From Eupeodes corollae (lineage: Eukaryota > Arthropoda > Insecta > Diptera > Syrphidae), in assembly GCF_945859685.1 (NCBI RefSeq), contig NC_079147.1:55396946-55460945 (forward strand): a stretch of 64,000 bases of DNA, read 5' to 3'. The translations under genes were made by a program, and so were the position numbers. The notes beneath the pieces were generated by a model. The model saw only the letters and a program-made list of their open reading frames with translations, was not told where the DNA came from and did no database searches. This document shows positions 11,560 to 22,269 of this stretch, piece after piece (position 1 is the stretch's first letter; each line of letters begins with the position of its first letter).

Positions 11560-12690
11560 AGTCCACTTGTTTGTTTGGAAGGAGTTTGCAACAACGTACA
11601 GAACAGTGTAGTCGAAAAAGTGCTCTAGGAATAGAACAATCTATTGCAAATCATGTTTTGACGTGATAGTTAATGCGTAGAGCTGTCATGCCAGAGGTCT
11701 TCGGTTCAACCCCTGGCTGAACCATCAACATTTTTTCACGGGTTCTGCCTTTTGCGAGGAATTGTCAAATGCTCTAAGAGTAATTCTTGTCATGAAAAGT
11801 AGTTCTCAAAATTATATGTTTGTATATGCCTCAAAAACTGTAGGTCACTGCATCCCGTGCAACAATACTCGCACATAAGAATGGTTGAGAGTTGTAAGTC
11901 ACTAGGCCCTAGTTCTTTACGGACTGTTGGGCCACTAATATATTCATTTATTACAAACTAGATCATGTGTAAGTTAGAGCATAGACAGATTAATAGTAAA
12001 CTAGGAGGTTCACAGATCAAAGTATCAACATCTGGAGGATCACCTAAAGGAGGTGTACTCTCTACACTTCTTTGTATTCCGGTCATGTACGAGATCCTTA
12101 CCAAACTCGAATAAAGTGGTGTCAAAGCAGTTGCATACGCTGATAACGTTGGTCTACTAGCGCCATTTAAATTTCTAACTTCTATAATTGAACAACTGAA
12201 CCAATCCTTATAAAATGTTGCTTGACGATTAATCCCCTCGAAAAAAAATTGAGTGCTCTTTACAAATAAGGAAATAAGGAAAATACCAGATTATACAATT
12301 ATTATGTGGAAAAACCCCTCTTATATAACTAAGTCAAGCGAAATACATAGAAGTAATCCTAAACATAGAGACACAATACTGTGAAGGAAACTGATTCAAA
12401 GACACACCACTTGTTGGAAAACCAGCCACATCAGCCATGTCAGAATTTCAATAAACCCTTTAGTGCTATCTTCCCTGATAGGAACGAATGGTTGAAAAAT
12501 GTCCCACCCATAAGTAGGTCCTTAGTATCCATGCATACTGACGGATCGAAAACTGATGCGGTAGTAGGTGCAGGTTGGTTTCTTTTCTGGATCACTCAAT
12601 CTCAATCCGTAAGTGAAGATATTGGCCGTGACAAACGCTGCAAAACAAGTCTCAATGATGGCATTATCACTAGCTGAAAGCAATACAATC
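11560..12690 (+). pseudogene. LOA/I-like LINE fragment (RT and RNase H), split by a SINE
   Basis: RT sequence begins around 11560 with LEGVCNNVQ, matching the DIEGAFNNV palm block of this LINE group. It breaks at the SINE (11657-11961) and resumes with EHRQINSKLGG, SGGSPKGGVLS and the catalytic-region VAYADNV near 12130, where the second Asp of YADD is Asn. An RNase H start follows with MHTDGSKTD and VGAGW near 12535-12575. RNase H downstream of RT is typical of LOA/I-type elements. Stops and frameshifts are frequent and the 3' end is lost at an R172 fragment. Confidence 0.78.
11657..11961 (+). mobile_element. tRNA-derived SINE, copy 1, with 7-bp target-site duplication
   Basis: The head resembles a tRNA gene: an A-box-like GATAGTTAATGCGTAGAGC and a clear B box GGTTCAACCCC at 11703-11713, the two internal RNA polymerase III promoter elements. 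The body (CACGGG..TCTGCC, GAGGAATT, GAGTAATTCTTGTCATG, TTGAGAGTTGT, AGGCCCTAGTTCT) matches the copy at 23360 along its length. It interrupts a LOA RT, and ATCATGT occurs on both sides (11650-11656 and 11962-11968). LOA coding sense continues across the gap, so the insertion is well supported. As a non-autonomous element it would depend on a LINE partner for mobility. Confidence 0.85.
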
Positions 12691-12714
12691 GATTTCTGTC
12701 ACTGTCACAAGAAA

Positions 12715-13019
12715 TAGGTTAGTTTGAAAATCTTGTTTTGTTAAATAGATTTTTAGTCGAAAACAAATTTTTACCAATTTTAGTAGAATTTCTTAAATTT
12801 TAAAAAATTGGATAAATGAAATTAATTTGACAGATATCTAGAACCGAACATCAATTTTTACCAAATTTGCGTATTATTTCTTGTAGATTATCTATTTTTA
12901 TGAAAAAACGGATTGTTGAATTTTAATAAAAAAAAAGTACTGAATATCGAAAACAATATTTTTTGTGAAATAAAATAAGTTTTTGAAAACTATTTGCGTC
13001 TAAAGTACATTCTTACCAA
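12715..13019 (+). repeat. R172 family fragment
   Basis: This AT-rich stretch closely matches parts of the copies at 33865 and 57421. Shared blocks include TTAGTTTGAAAATC, TTGTTAAATAGATTTTTAG, TTTTTACCAATTTTAGTAG and GAATATCGAAAACAATATT. It ends exactly where the next LOA 3' terminus begins. Confidence 0.8.
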
Positions 13020-14815
13020 GGTTAGGTTAGGTCGAGGGGCTGACAGTTGATGTCTTTACCGTCACACTTAGACCAATGCAGATCCATTGTGGTACCCGTG
13101 AGTATTGCTACTCAAGCTTATAAGAAAAACCTATGTGTTCAGTTATTCAAGCCATTAAGAGGCTTTGACGAAGTTCAGAATGTTAGTACCTGACGAGCTA
13201 GAGAATTCTTCTAAATCCCCGAAGAAATAGTTGCCAAGCAGTTTCTTCCTTTCATGGGAGAGTTGGAAGACGCTACTGTAGTTTGGAAGCCTAAGCGAGG
13301 TGATTAACTTGATAGATTCAGAATAGAAGCCTGCCCCTATACCAGTGTCCATTTTAGAGGCATCAGTATAGATAGCTATTGACGACTCACTGGATTATGG
13401 TATATTATCTATCCATTCCTCTCTTCTTTGGATGGCAGCCTGGAATGGTTTATGAAAATCAAGTTCGGCTATTTTATAGTCTGTTTTAGTACTTTGAACC
13501 ATAAATTTATGAAGGATCTGGGGGGGCATGTCCTATGGAACTGTTTATCCAGACTTTAGTTTGACTAAGATTCCTGAACAAGGAGGTCTAGGGGAATTAG
13601 ATTGAATATAACCACGCAGTTAGAGTGAATCTCATTGCTCCCGTAATGCTAGTGCACGCAAGTCTTTGAACTCTTATCAAAGTTTTCAGGTTCGTGCTCT
13701 TTTCTAAAGCTTTCCACCATACCAAATTACCATAGGTTAGTATTGAGGAATACATTCATCTGATAATTTTAGGGTTTGGTCCCGAGGTTTTCCCAAAAAA
13801 TCAATTGCAGAAGTAAAAACTATTGCCTTTTTTAATCTATCTTTGGTGTTTAGGCCCCAGTTTAGTTTTTTATCTAAGATCACTTTGCGTGATTAGAGAT
13901 TTGAAGAGAGCAGCTTTTAATTGAAGGTATTTTAATATCAGCTATTTTGCGCTTGTTAGTAAATAGCACTAGTTCTGTTTTAGCTGGATTGACTGCCAGC
14001 CCACAGTTCCTTATTGTCCATTTGCTTACCAACGAGAGCGCGTATTTGGTTTATTCACTGATAGTGGGTAGGAACTTGCCAGCCGCTAGTAATGCAAGAT
14101 CATCAGCGTAGGCTATTATCCTTCCTCCACTTGATTTCAATTTAGAGAGCTTGACGTTCATGACGAGAAACCAAAGGAACGGTGAGAGAACTCGACCCTG
14201 AGGGGTGCCCTTGGATGTGGTTACTTTCCCTCTTTCTTCCGGTAGTTCAGAGTTAATATGTCTCTTTCTGAGCATACAAATTATACACTGTGTTATTACC
14301 TTTTCGACTTTGTCGTAGTACAAGGCTTGCTTCACTGTTTCGTTCTTCACGTTATTGAAAGCTTCTTCAATATCCAAGAACGTTGCAAGGGTGTATTTCT
14401 TGTCATTCAGTGATTTTTCTATGACGCTGACAACACTGTGCAATGCTGTTTCAAAGCCTTTTCCTTTAATGTAGGCATATTAAAATTCCGATATACAGTC
14501 CGGTTTCAGGGTGCTTCGGATGTGTATATCAATTAGCCTTTCAAAAGTTTTCAAGATAAACGATGTGAGACTAATGGATCTATAGTCTTTGGCCTCCGTA
14601 TCGCTAGGTTAACCAGCCTTAGGGATGAAAACTACCTTTACCTCACGCCACGATAAGGGAACATACACCCATTTAAAGCTATTATTGAAAATGCTAGCTA
14701 GGTGTGGAATGATAAGGTTTATGCTCTTCTGAAGCATCATAGGGAAGATTCAGCATTTCGCCACCGGATTCAGTTTAGCTGCCAAAAACTTGGCCCTGGC
14801 TACAAGTTTTTGGAT
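13020..14815 (-). pseudogene. LOA/I-like LINE (RT and RNase H) with CCTAA-type 3' end
   Basis: On the minus strand RT starts near 14815 (CREVKVVFIPKAG-like fingers). It continues in a 130-residue open segment (14051-14443) with TFLDIEEAFNNV, KGTPQGRVLSPFLW and the catalytic IIAYADDLALLAAG. An RNase H start lies at about 13350 (MDTGIGAGFYSESIKL, LRLPNYSSVFQ). The 3' end at 13020 reads CTCGACCTAACCTAACC on the minus strand, the same kind of terminus as the LOA copies at 28650 and 43690. There are many frameshifts, so it is inactive, although the RT palm with YADD is preserved. Confidence 0.85.
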
Positions 14816-15110
14816 TGTCTTTTTCTTAGGTTTTTATTTTTTGTAAAAACCTGTCAATTACATTTTAAAATTTGATTAAAACAAAACTATATTTTTTGTA
14901 CACAAACATGCAAATAAACAGACTATAATGCATTATCTGTAAAACCAACTCCTCCACAAAGGTTTTTCTTCACAAAATTTTAATCGACTGCGATCCCCGA
15001 CTGGAATCAAGTCATATTAAGCGTATTCAGTTAGACGAGCTTTAATATGTAAATGTAGTAGTCTACGAACAAACTCCCTTCTTGAAGTTTTTATTTTATG
15101 TCAAAGCTGC
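14816..15110. repeat. R172 fragment followed by repeat family S, copy 1 (reverse orientation)
   Basis: Bases 14816-14885 match R172 (TTAGGTTTTTATTTTTTGTA, CTGTCAATT). Bases 14890-15110 are the reverse complement of 58800-59060. Shared landmarks are AACTTCAAGAAGGG, GTTCGTAGACTACTACATT, GTCGGGGAT, TTTTGTGAAGAA, GTTTTACAG and TCTGTTTATTT. With only two copies the family's nature (LTR, MITE or LINE tail) stays open. Confidence 0.75.
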
Positions 15111-16764
15111 AATTGTCGAATGAACTTCTTTTATAGAACCTCATTTTCCAGATGTTTTCTTACCATTTCTTCTGGAAAATTTTTTAGTTTTAGTTATTTT
15201 TTTTACTGAAGTTAATTTTAACTTTTGATTTTCATAAAACTTTCTTCTATTTGCGTGTTTTTTTAAATTATTATTCAGACAGATCTTCTTTCAGTTGTAC
15301 CAATTTTTAAATACAAAAATCTGGCTACTGCCGATGCGTTTTCCTGGGAATTTTCTTCTATACTATTTATAGAATGCCAAAGAAACACGGGTACTGTCAA
15401 GTTTTTAATAGTTTAGTGTATTTTGTATGATTGTGCAGTTTTGTCTATGATACTTTGAATAATAGTTGTCAACTTTTCGAAACATCTCCCAACAAGGGCT
15501 AAAAGGCAGTAAGTTGGTTTGAAACTAGTTCTGGCAATTTGAAACTTGTTGTTTTGTTAGTTTGTCGCTCCTTTGGAATGAGATAAAAAGCCTCAAAAAC
15601 GTAATCTTATCTTGAATGATTTACTGGCAAATATTTGTCCGTAGCGACAAGTTCAAATTTATTAAATTTTACAACCATTAACTTATTGTGGCAATTTAGA
15701 CTTGGTTTTCTATGTCATAATTATAATTGATTTGTAACTTATTCTAAGTACTCATTGCATCGTTCAGCTTTTAATAAAATAATATTCTTTCAGAGTTCTC
15801 ATTTGTTTTTATTCTTGGAACCTTTGTCAAATCCGGCCTTGTCCAAAAACCGCGAACAATTCTGTGCACATTCACATAGAGGTTCTGATGATTACACATC
15901 AGAGCACAAGCAAATAATTAATTAGAAAAGTTAGAGACTAAATTCGCGTACTTCACTTTCGGGGACATATAATTTAATTATACCCATTCGAACCGCTGAT
16001 TATATGCCGTCATTTTATATTTTGTGTAATGTAAGTATACAGACGTATATTATAGGTATTCATAGGTATGTAATGTTGATGTAGTACAATATTCATCTGC
16101 ATAGATGACGCTTTTATTCATCCTATTTGTCATCAAGGATCTCATTTCGCAGTGTTTTTATTGTACAGGTAGAAGAGGGTAGATACTCGTATAATATTAA
16201 GTATTGAAGGTAAATATTCCTTAATTCGTTAAGAGATTAAGCGACATGGGTTTCTTTCTAGTAAAATATACGTGTGTATGTAGGTATATAGAGTTTAAAA
16301 AAAAGTGTTATGTGGAAAGATTTTAATTTTAATTGATATTTTTGTTAAGCCTGATGAAGAACTGAAAATATGGTACTTAAAGGTGTTTAAGAAACTTTTG
16401 GCGTAGAAGAAGTTTATTAAATGCTTTAAATTAGTTGTGCTTGGGAAACCCAGAAAATGAAGCTCATTTGAAGGGCTTTATATTCCATATTTAGACCTAT
16501 GGATATCTTTGTGAATAATACTTTGTGATTTTTAACAAAGTCATAAATAAAATTTTAAATAAAAAACTTACAAATTATTGGAAATATTTCGAACTCAATA
16601 TACTAAAAACAGGATAGAACTTTAAACAATTCGACAGCCCAAATAAATTAGAACTTATGTGTTGGTTAACCATAGCGAATCTATAACAAGTTTCTTAAAA
16701 TAAGACTTATTATGTGAAGGGGATATTTTGGCCCCCTAGAAACGCGTTACTGATGAAGTAGTTA
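15111..16764. other. AT-rich stretch without recognisable gene
   Basis: I see only short chance ORFs and homopolymer runs; no RNA gene or coding region is supported. Confidence 0.6.
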
Positions 16765-17239
16765 AATACTGGCCTCTTGGATAGTATTGAACGTAGAGCA
16801 TTTAGATTAATTGGTGATATTACCATCATAAGATCATTTACGTCACTTGAACATCGTCGAAATGTTTCTTGTCTCACCCTGTTTTACCGTTATTTTAATG
16901 GTTTATGCTCTAGAGAAATAGCCAGTTGCATTCCTCCCCTTAAACAGTTCAACCGTAATACTCGCGCTTCTAGGAATGCTCATCAATATACCCTCGAGCC
17001 CATCTTCGGTCGAACTGTCAAGTACAGAGATTCGTTCTTTAGCCGTACTATGCGAATGTGGAATGCCTTGCCACACTCTGTCTTTCCCAGCTATTGCAAT
17101 ATTCAGGAATTCAAAACCAATGTGCATCGACATCTCCTTTCAACCCCTCTCTCCCTTTCCTAGTGCTCACACTGTGTCTACATAATAAGGGTAATATATC
17201 CCCTTGAGTGTGCGCTTATTATAAAAAAAAAAAAAAAAA
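16765..17239 (+). pseudogene. Family A RT-only LINE, 5'-truncated 3' end with poly(A)
   Basis: An open 128-residue C-terminal RT tail runs to a TAG at 17161: LDSIERRAFRLIGD, SLEHRRNVSCLTLFYRYF, IPPLKQFNRNTR, RDSFFSRTMRMWNALP. Such tails end the ORF2 of jockey-like LINEs, which encode endonuclease and RT. A 60-base 3' UTR (CTCACACTGTGTCTACATAA ... GTGTGCGCTTATT) ends in a run of A. The last 135 bases differ from the copy at 63048 at about two positions, so the family moved recently. Being 5'-truncated, this copy is a typical dead-on-arrival insertion. Confidence 0.88.
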
Positions 17240-17329
17240 GAGGATATCTCAGATGAAAAAAAAACAAAGTATGTGACGAACGTGGGATGGAAAAATAAAA
17301 AGTAAAACTGCGATATTTACTTTTTAGCC

Positions 17330-19090
17330 AGATATAGATAACATGGCTATAGGCGCCCTAACGAGCACCTCTTGACAATCCCCATCAAGGCTGAATCCGA
17401 TAACATTAGCCTAATATGAGCACATGACTCACGAAAGAGAGGGATGACAACACCAAGGATGTGTTCTTCGAGCTTTTGGACAAAGCAGTAGTGTCCTAAC
17501 AATTATGTATATACAAATTGTTCTGGGAGATTTTGATGTCAAGCTAGAAAGGCCAGACATCTTTGGTGAAAAAAACAGCCTGCACGACAACACTTCTAAA
17601 AACGGCTCATCTAAATTCAGGCTCAAAAATTTTACTGCGGGACGAAACGTTATGGCAGCAAGTACGCGTTTACAACACCTTAACATCCACAAATTAATTT
17701 GGAGATCTCCAGACTAATATCCCGTCAACCAAATTGACCACTCTCTGATCGACGGTAGACTGGCCTTCAAAATCATTGATGTCCAGACTTTTTGGGAATC
17801 TAGTATCGACTCAGACCACTACCTCGTTGTAGCCAGGGTAGCACTTCGAGTTTTCAAGGCAAAATAGGGAGATGCTGGGAGAAGATACAACGTAGCAGAG
17901 CTTGAATCGCAAGAGATCGTCATCTTTGGCCGTAATCTATCTTGAAGTTCTCTGCCGCCAACAACATATATCAAGAAAAAGTGGTAATATTCCCAAGATG
18001 CAATCAGAGAAGCCGATTTTGACGTTCCGTGTTTCAAGCAGCCACCAACAAGGAACCCCTGGTTTGATGAGGAATGTCGGCAAGCAAATGCAGCCAAACA
18101 ACAGGCACGCAAAGCGGCGCTGCATAAAAGGACGAGAGCTGCTCATGAGCTCTATGAGCAGAAGAGGCGAGAGAAACACCGACTTCTAAAAAGGAAAAAG
18201 AGAGGGCATCATAAGCGTGCGGTAGAATATGTTTAGAGGCTTAAAAGCAGGAATGAAGTTTGAAAGTTTTATGAACAGGTGAAACGAAATTTACAGGTAC
18301 ATAAACCTAGAACCGAAGGCTGCAAAGACGAAAGTGGAAACATCATATTGGAACCGCAGTCAATATTGAAGATATGGAAGGACCACTTCTAACTAATATA
18401 GCCGCTGGAGCGGATGGCTTAAATGCTTTTTTAACATCGTGCTTGAAAAAATAGTGCAGAGCTCACACGTCAACACTAGAGGCACTATTTTTCAAAAGTC
18501 TGTCCAATTACTAGCATATGCTGATGACATTGACATAATCGGATGAACTCAGCGTGATGTCAATGGGGCTTTTGTGAGTATTGAGGCAGTGGCGGCAAAA
18601 ATAGGCTTAACGGTTAATGAGGGCAAAAAAAAAATACATGCTGTCGTCAAGAAAGGACCTACAACACCGACAACTCGACGTCTTGGTCAAAGCGTCACCA
18701 GCGCTGAGATCAAACGGAGAATAACTATTGATAACCGGTGTTTTTTTGGGCAATTGAGTGACAAGGTCCACTCTCGAGACCCTCATCATCCCCGTCCTGG
18801 TATACGGTGCACAAGCATGACCTATGAGAAAAGCAGATGAAAGCACCTAGGGTCGTTTCGTGAGAAAAGTTCTTCGTGTGTTACCTGCGGTTCCGTATGG
18901 AAAGAGGAGAAGTGGAGACGAAGATGGAACGACAAGCGGTACAGCGACGTAGACTTAGACGGGACGGTAAAAATGAAACGACTTAGACTTAGAAAAGTCA
19001 CCTTACGCAACTTGGAACTCGAAACAGGAGACATATAGGTAGGGACCGAGCTCGGTGCAGAGGTTTGTTGGGTTCACACAGAACTGTAAC
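17330..19090 (+). pseudogene. RTE-like LINE (endonuclease, internally deleted RT)
   Basis: The 5' part is an APE-type endonuclease that nicks target DNA: LGDFDVKLERPDIFG at about 17520, GRNVMAASTRLQHLNIHK, VNQIDHSLIDGR and SDHYLVVARV, carrying the expected D and SDH motifs. The linker follows (PWFDEECRQANAAKQQARKA, KFYEQVKRN). The RT fingers are deleted, jumping from DHF..LLTNIAAGADG to YADDIDIIG near 18510 and then GLTVNEGK and SSRKDLQHR. A C-terminal zone near 18820-18960 is eroded. Stops and frameshifts abound. The same family lies inverted at 31440-32745. I class it RTE-like only from the motif style. Confidence 0.8.
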
Positions 19091-19149
19091 GCCACCTCAA
19101 GATAGTTAGTCATCATTACATTAAGAAAGTTTAAAAAAAAAGCTTATAA

Positions 19150-20090
19150 AAGCTGGTTTAAACAGCTGACGCATGTTTCGTGTTTTGCTTCACTGTCAAA
19201 CATCTTCAGTTTGGTCTATAATTTAACCATGAATCGTCTTACAAACGAACATAGCTTGCAATTTATTGAATTTCATTATCAAAATGCGTGCTCTCTTAGG
19301 AAAGTTCATCAGTAGACCCACTGAAGCCTCTATTCGGGCTATTGTGACTAAATTTCACACCAAATTTACATTGTGGAACATTAAAAAACCAACATGCTTA
19401 CTTAGAGTGCGAACTGAAAAAAATATCGCAGCTTTATCTGCCAGTGTTAAAGATGACCATCAATTACCGATTCGTACCGTTCGCAGCAACGTGGAAAATT
19501 TTGCTGAAGGATTTAGTTGTGACGCCTTTCAAATTACAGCTGGTTCAAGAATTGAAGCCGAACGACCTTCTGCAACATACAATTTTTAGTGAATTAGCCC
19601 TTTTTTACCGAAAAATTGTGTTCAGCGACGAAGCTCATTTTTGGCTCAATGGGTACGTTAATAAGCAGAATTTTCGATTTTGGAGTGAATATCAGCCAAA
19701 AGCATTGCAAGAGCTACCAATGCATCCAGAAAAAGTCACAGATTGGTGCGGTTTATGGGCTTGTGGCATCATTGGACCGTACTTCTTCAAAGATGATGCG
19801 AAATCGTAAAGTAACTGTGAATGGTGAGCGCTACAGTGAGATGATATTCAACTTTTTTTCAAAATTGCATGAGCTTGACTTGCATGACATCATGACATGT
19901 GGTTTTAACCAGACAGCGCGGCGGCGCCACATGTCACACAGCACGCACAACAAAGGACTCATTGAGACAGAGTTCGGTGAACATTTTATATCATTCGGGA
20001 CCGGTCAATTGGCCGCCTAGATCGTGCGAATTAACGCCTTTAGACTTAAGCTTTCTAAAACGACTTCTAATACAAAATGTATCTAACAAA
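19150..20090 (+). pseudogene. Tc1/mariner-superfamily DDE transposase, broken
   Basis: The N-terminus at 19230 (MNRLTNEHSLQFIEFHYQNA) is a DNA-binding region. The catalytic core contains VFSDEAHFWLNGYVNKQN at about 19620, MHPEKVTDWCGLWACGIIGP, VTVNGERYSEMI, a damaged WFQQD-type block near 19895 (stop in one frame, shift in another), and PVNWPPRSCELTPLD near 20005. These give the expected three acidic positions, but spread over several frames, so the protein is not made intact. The ORF is cut off at about 20090, and I could not find paired terminal inverted repeats. It is one of the commonest insect transposase types. Confidence 0.85.
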
Positions 20091-20829
20091 AAGGGCGGCC
20101 TGTCACCCAGAGGTTAAGAAAATTCCACTCCAATTATGGGTAGGGTTCTATAGGGTTAAGTAAATTTTAACTTACATACATTCTTCGCCAAATTAAATCA
20201 AAATTTAATTTTTAATGAGCGACCTAAAGTAATATTATCGAAAAGAATACACTAACAATATAACAATTTTTCAAACTTAACTGCCTCAAAAATCTCACAT
20301 CTTTAGATTTTTCTTTTTGTTCTCCTCTCATTACATAAAAATAAGGCACTTTTATAAAATAAAAATAAATTCAAGAAGAAATCTACCTATTAGTCTTTTA
20401 TTAATTTTAAATTTGTAAGGTATATACTCTTTCTCTCTTTTTCTTCCTATGGCAGGAAAGTATAATTAAAAGATGATAAAAATGAAAATTCTCTTGTTTA
20501 CCTTCTTATAATATTCATAAAAATAAAAAAACAAGAACAAAAAATCTGCAACTAAAGAACAACGCTAAACAACCATAATTCAACATCTTAATTAATATCC
20601 TTTTATCTTTACCCGGTATTCATCGACTTTATGCCTCTAAAGGTAGGCACTGGCTCATACATAATATACTTTCCTAAATCCTCGTAAATATGTATTATGC
20701 TACCTGCTGCTGTCAGGCTAAACAAAATAAAATAAGAAAAAGAAAAGAAAATAATAATAAGAAAAAAGCCAACATTTTGTTATCCTTTATTATTCTTTAA
20801 ATCCTTAACATTATGCGGGAAAGCAGAAC
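20091..20829. other. AT-rich stretch without recognisable gene
   Basis: The stretch is homopolymer-rich and I see no coding or RNA signal. Confidence 0.55.
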
Positions 20830-21990
20830 TGAAACAATAAAGATGGTTTATGAACCTAGCAAACAGTGATGTGCTAATTTTGTTTCCTTTATATTTTTAA
20901 TACAAATTTTTTATCAGGCCTTTCAAAAGTTCAGGAAATCAAAATAAGTAACATGATGAAATTGTTCATAAATTAAAAATCGACAACGTGTTGTTCAAGA
21001 TGGACCATTTCCTCCAGATAATAATGATAGTAGCGGAGGACATCACTAAAAATCATACTCTACGATCTTGAAGGGATTTTATTCCAGACAGCAAACACTG
21101 AATACTATAGGCCGGTCTTGGAATCCACCATTTTAACTTGAGAAGGCGTACCTCGTACCTCTTTTAAACTCTCTCGATTCTGTCACTTGAATTATTATAT
21201 AGGAGGATTCCAGACTCCAATATTCCAGAATCAACCTTACTTAAGAATTATATACTGATTTTATAGGGATGTGAGAATTCTCTAGTATTTCTTTTGATAA
21301 ATACAAGTATTTGATTGGCTTTACTTACCATATGGTCATAGTGAGGTAAATATGACAAGTTGGTATCTACTCGTATGATAACTCCTAGGTCTTTCATTTT
21401 TTTCACTATTTTTAACTTCATGTGATTGATACTACAATCAACAAAAAAAAGTTGGTTAAATTACTGAAGCACGACAACGCTTGACACTTTGAAATATAAG
21501 AAGTTGATGCCGTTTACACCAGTCATCCAATCTTGTTACTCGTAGATCTTTTAAAATCAGGAAACAAGCAGATTCACAGCTTATTTTACGATAAAGTTTG
21601 AGGTCATCCACAAAAAGGAGAAAAATTGAATCATTGAAAATATTAGAAACGTCGTTTACAAACAACAAAAATAGTAATGGCCCTAAAAGGCTTCCTTGTG
21701 GAACCCCTGATGAAACAGTGAAGTTATATAAAAACGAGCGATCAATTTTAACTTTTTGGATTCTACCTACGATTTTAGCCATTTCAATAAAGAAGAGTGA
21801 ATACCTAAGAAAGATAATTTATGGAGTAGTACTTTATGATTTTATCTATCGAATGCTTTCGTAAATTCTGTGAAAATAATATCAGTTTGGCACATCTTTT
21901 AAATATTTGATATCATGTCATGAGTAATCAAAGATAAGTTTGTAGCGGTTGGCCTATCTGTCATAAAACTGATATTGGACTACAAATCAA
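20830..21990 (-). pseudogene. Jockey-like LINE RT fragment
   Basis: On the minus strand the RT palm begins near 21890 (TDIIFTEFTKAFDR), then SFLGIHSSLLKWLKS, SSGVPQGSLLGPLLFLLFVN and FVDDLKLYRKI, where the catalytic FVDD replaces YADD. The thumb/C-terminal part runs on through DLGVIIRVDTNLSYLPHYDH, VSKANQILVFIKRN and DRIERVQKR-like sequence at about 21170. The 108-residue segment 21456-21782 is the longest open stretch; elsewhere stops and shifts interrupt. It is a distinct family from A and LOA, with no RNase H seen. Confidence 0.8.
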
Positions 21991-22269
21991 ATCTGAAAGT
22001 ATTTGAACAACACTTGTCACACTTAAAGCAAACATTTGTCTTTGATTTTAAGACGTTATATTCCGTTTTTTAATTTTTACACGAGTCAAATGCAGCACAG
22101 AATAGCAGATAGCACACGAAATTGATTTGTTATCAGCAAATGATGCAATTCATCATGATTTAAGTTAAGATTCAATAATTTATGATAAAAGAAAAAAACG
22201 ATAATTTACAGAAAATAACTGAAAGATTTACAAATAACTTAGGCTTATCACGAAGTACATTTTCCGGGC

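Noticed and set aside
11662..11735. Functional tRNA gene
   Set aside because: The A and B boxes are present, but there is no complete cloverleaf and a SINE body follows; a second dispersed copy exists.
13020..13034. Telomeric TTAGG repeats
   Set aside because: There are only two to three units, each at a LOA 3' end.
19266..19589. Host gene on the plus strand
   Set aside because: The sequence is Tc1/mariner transposase spread across shifted frames.
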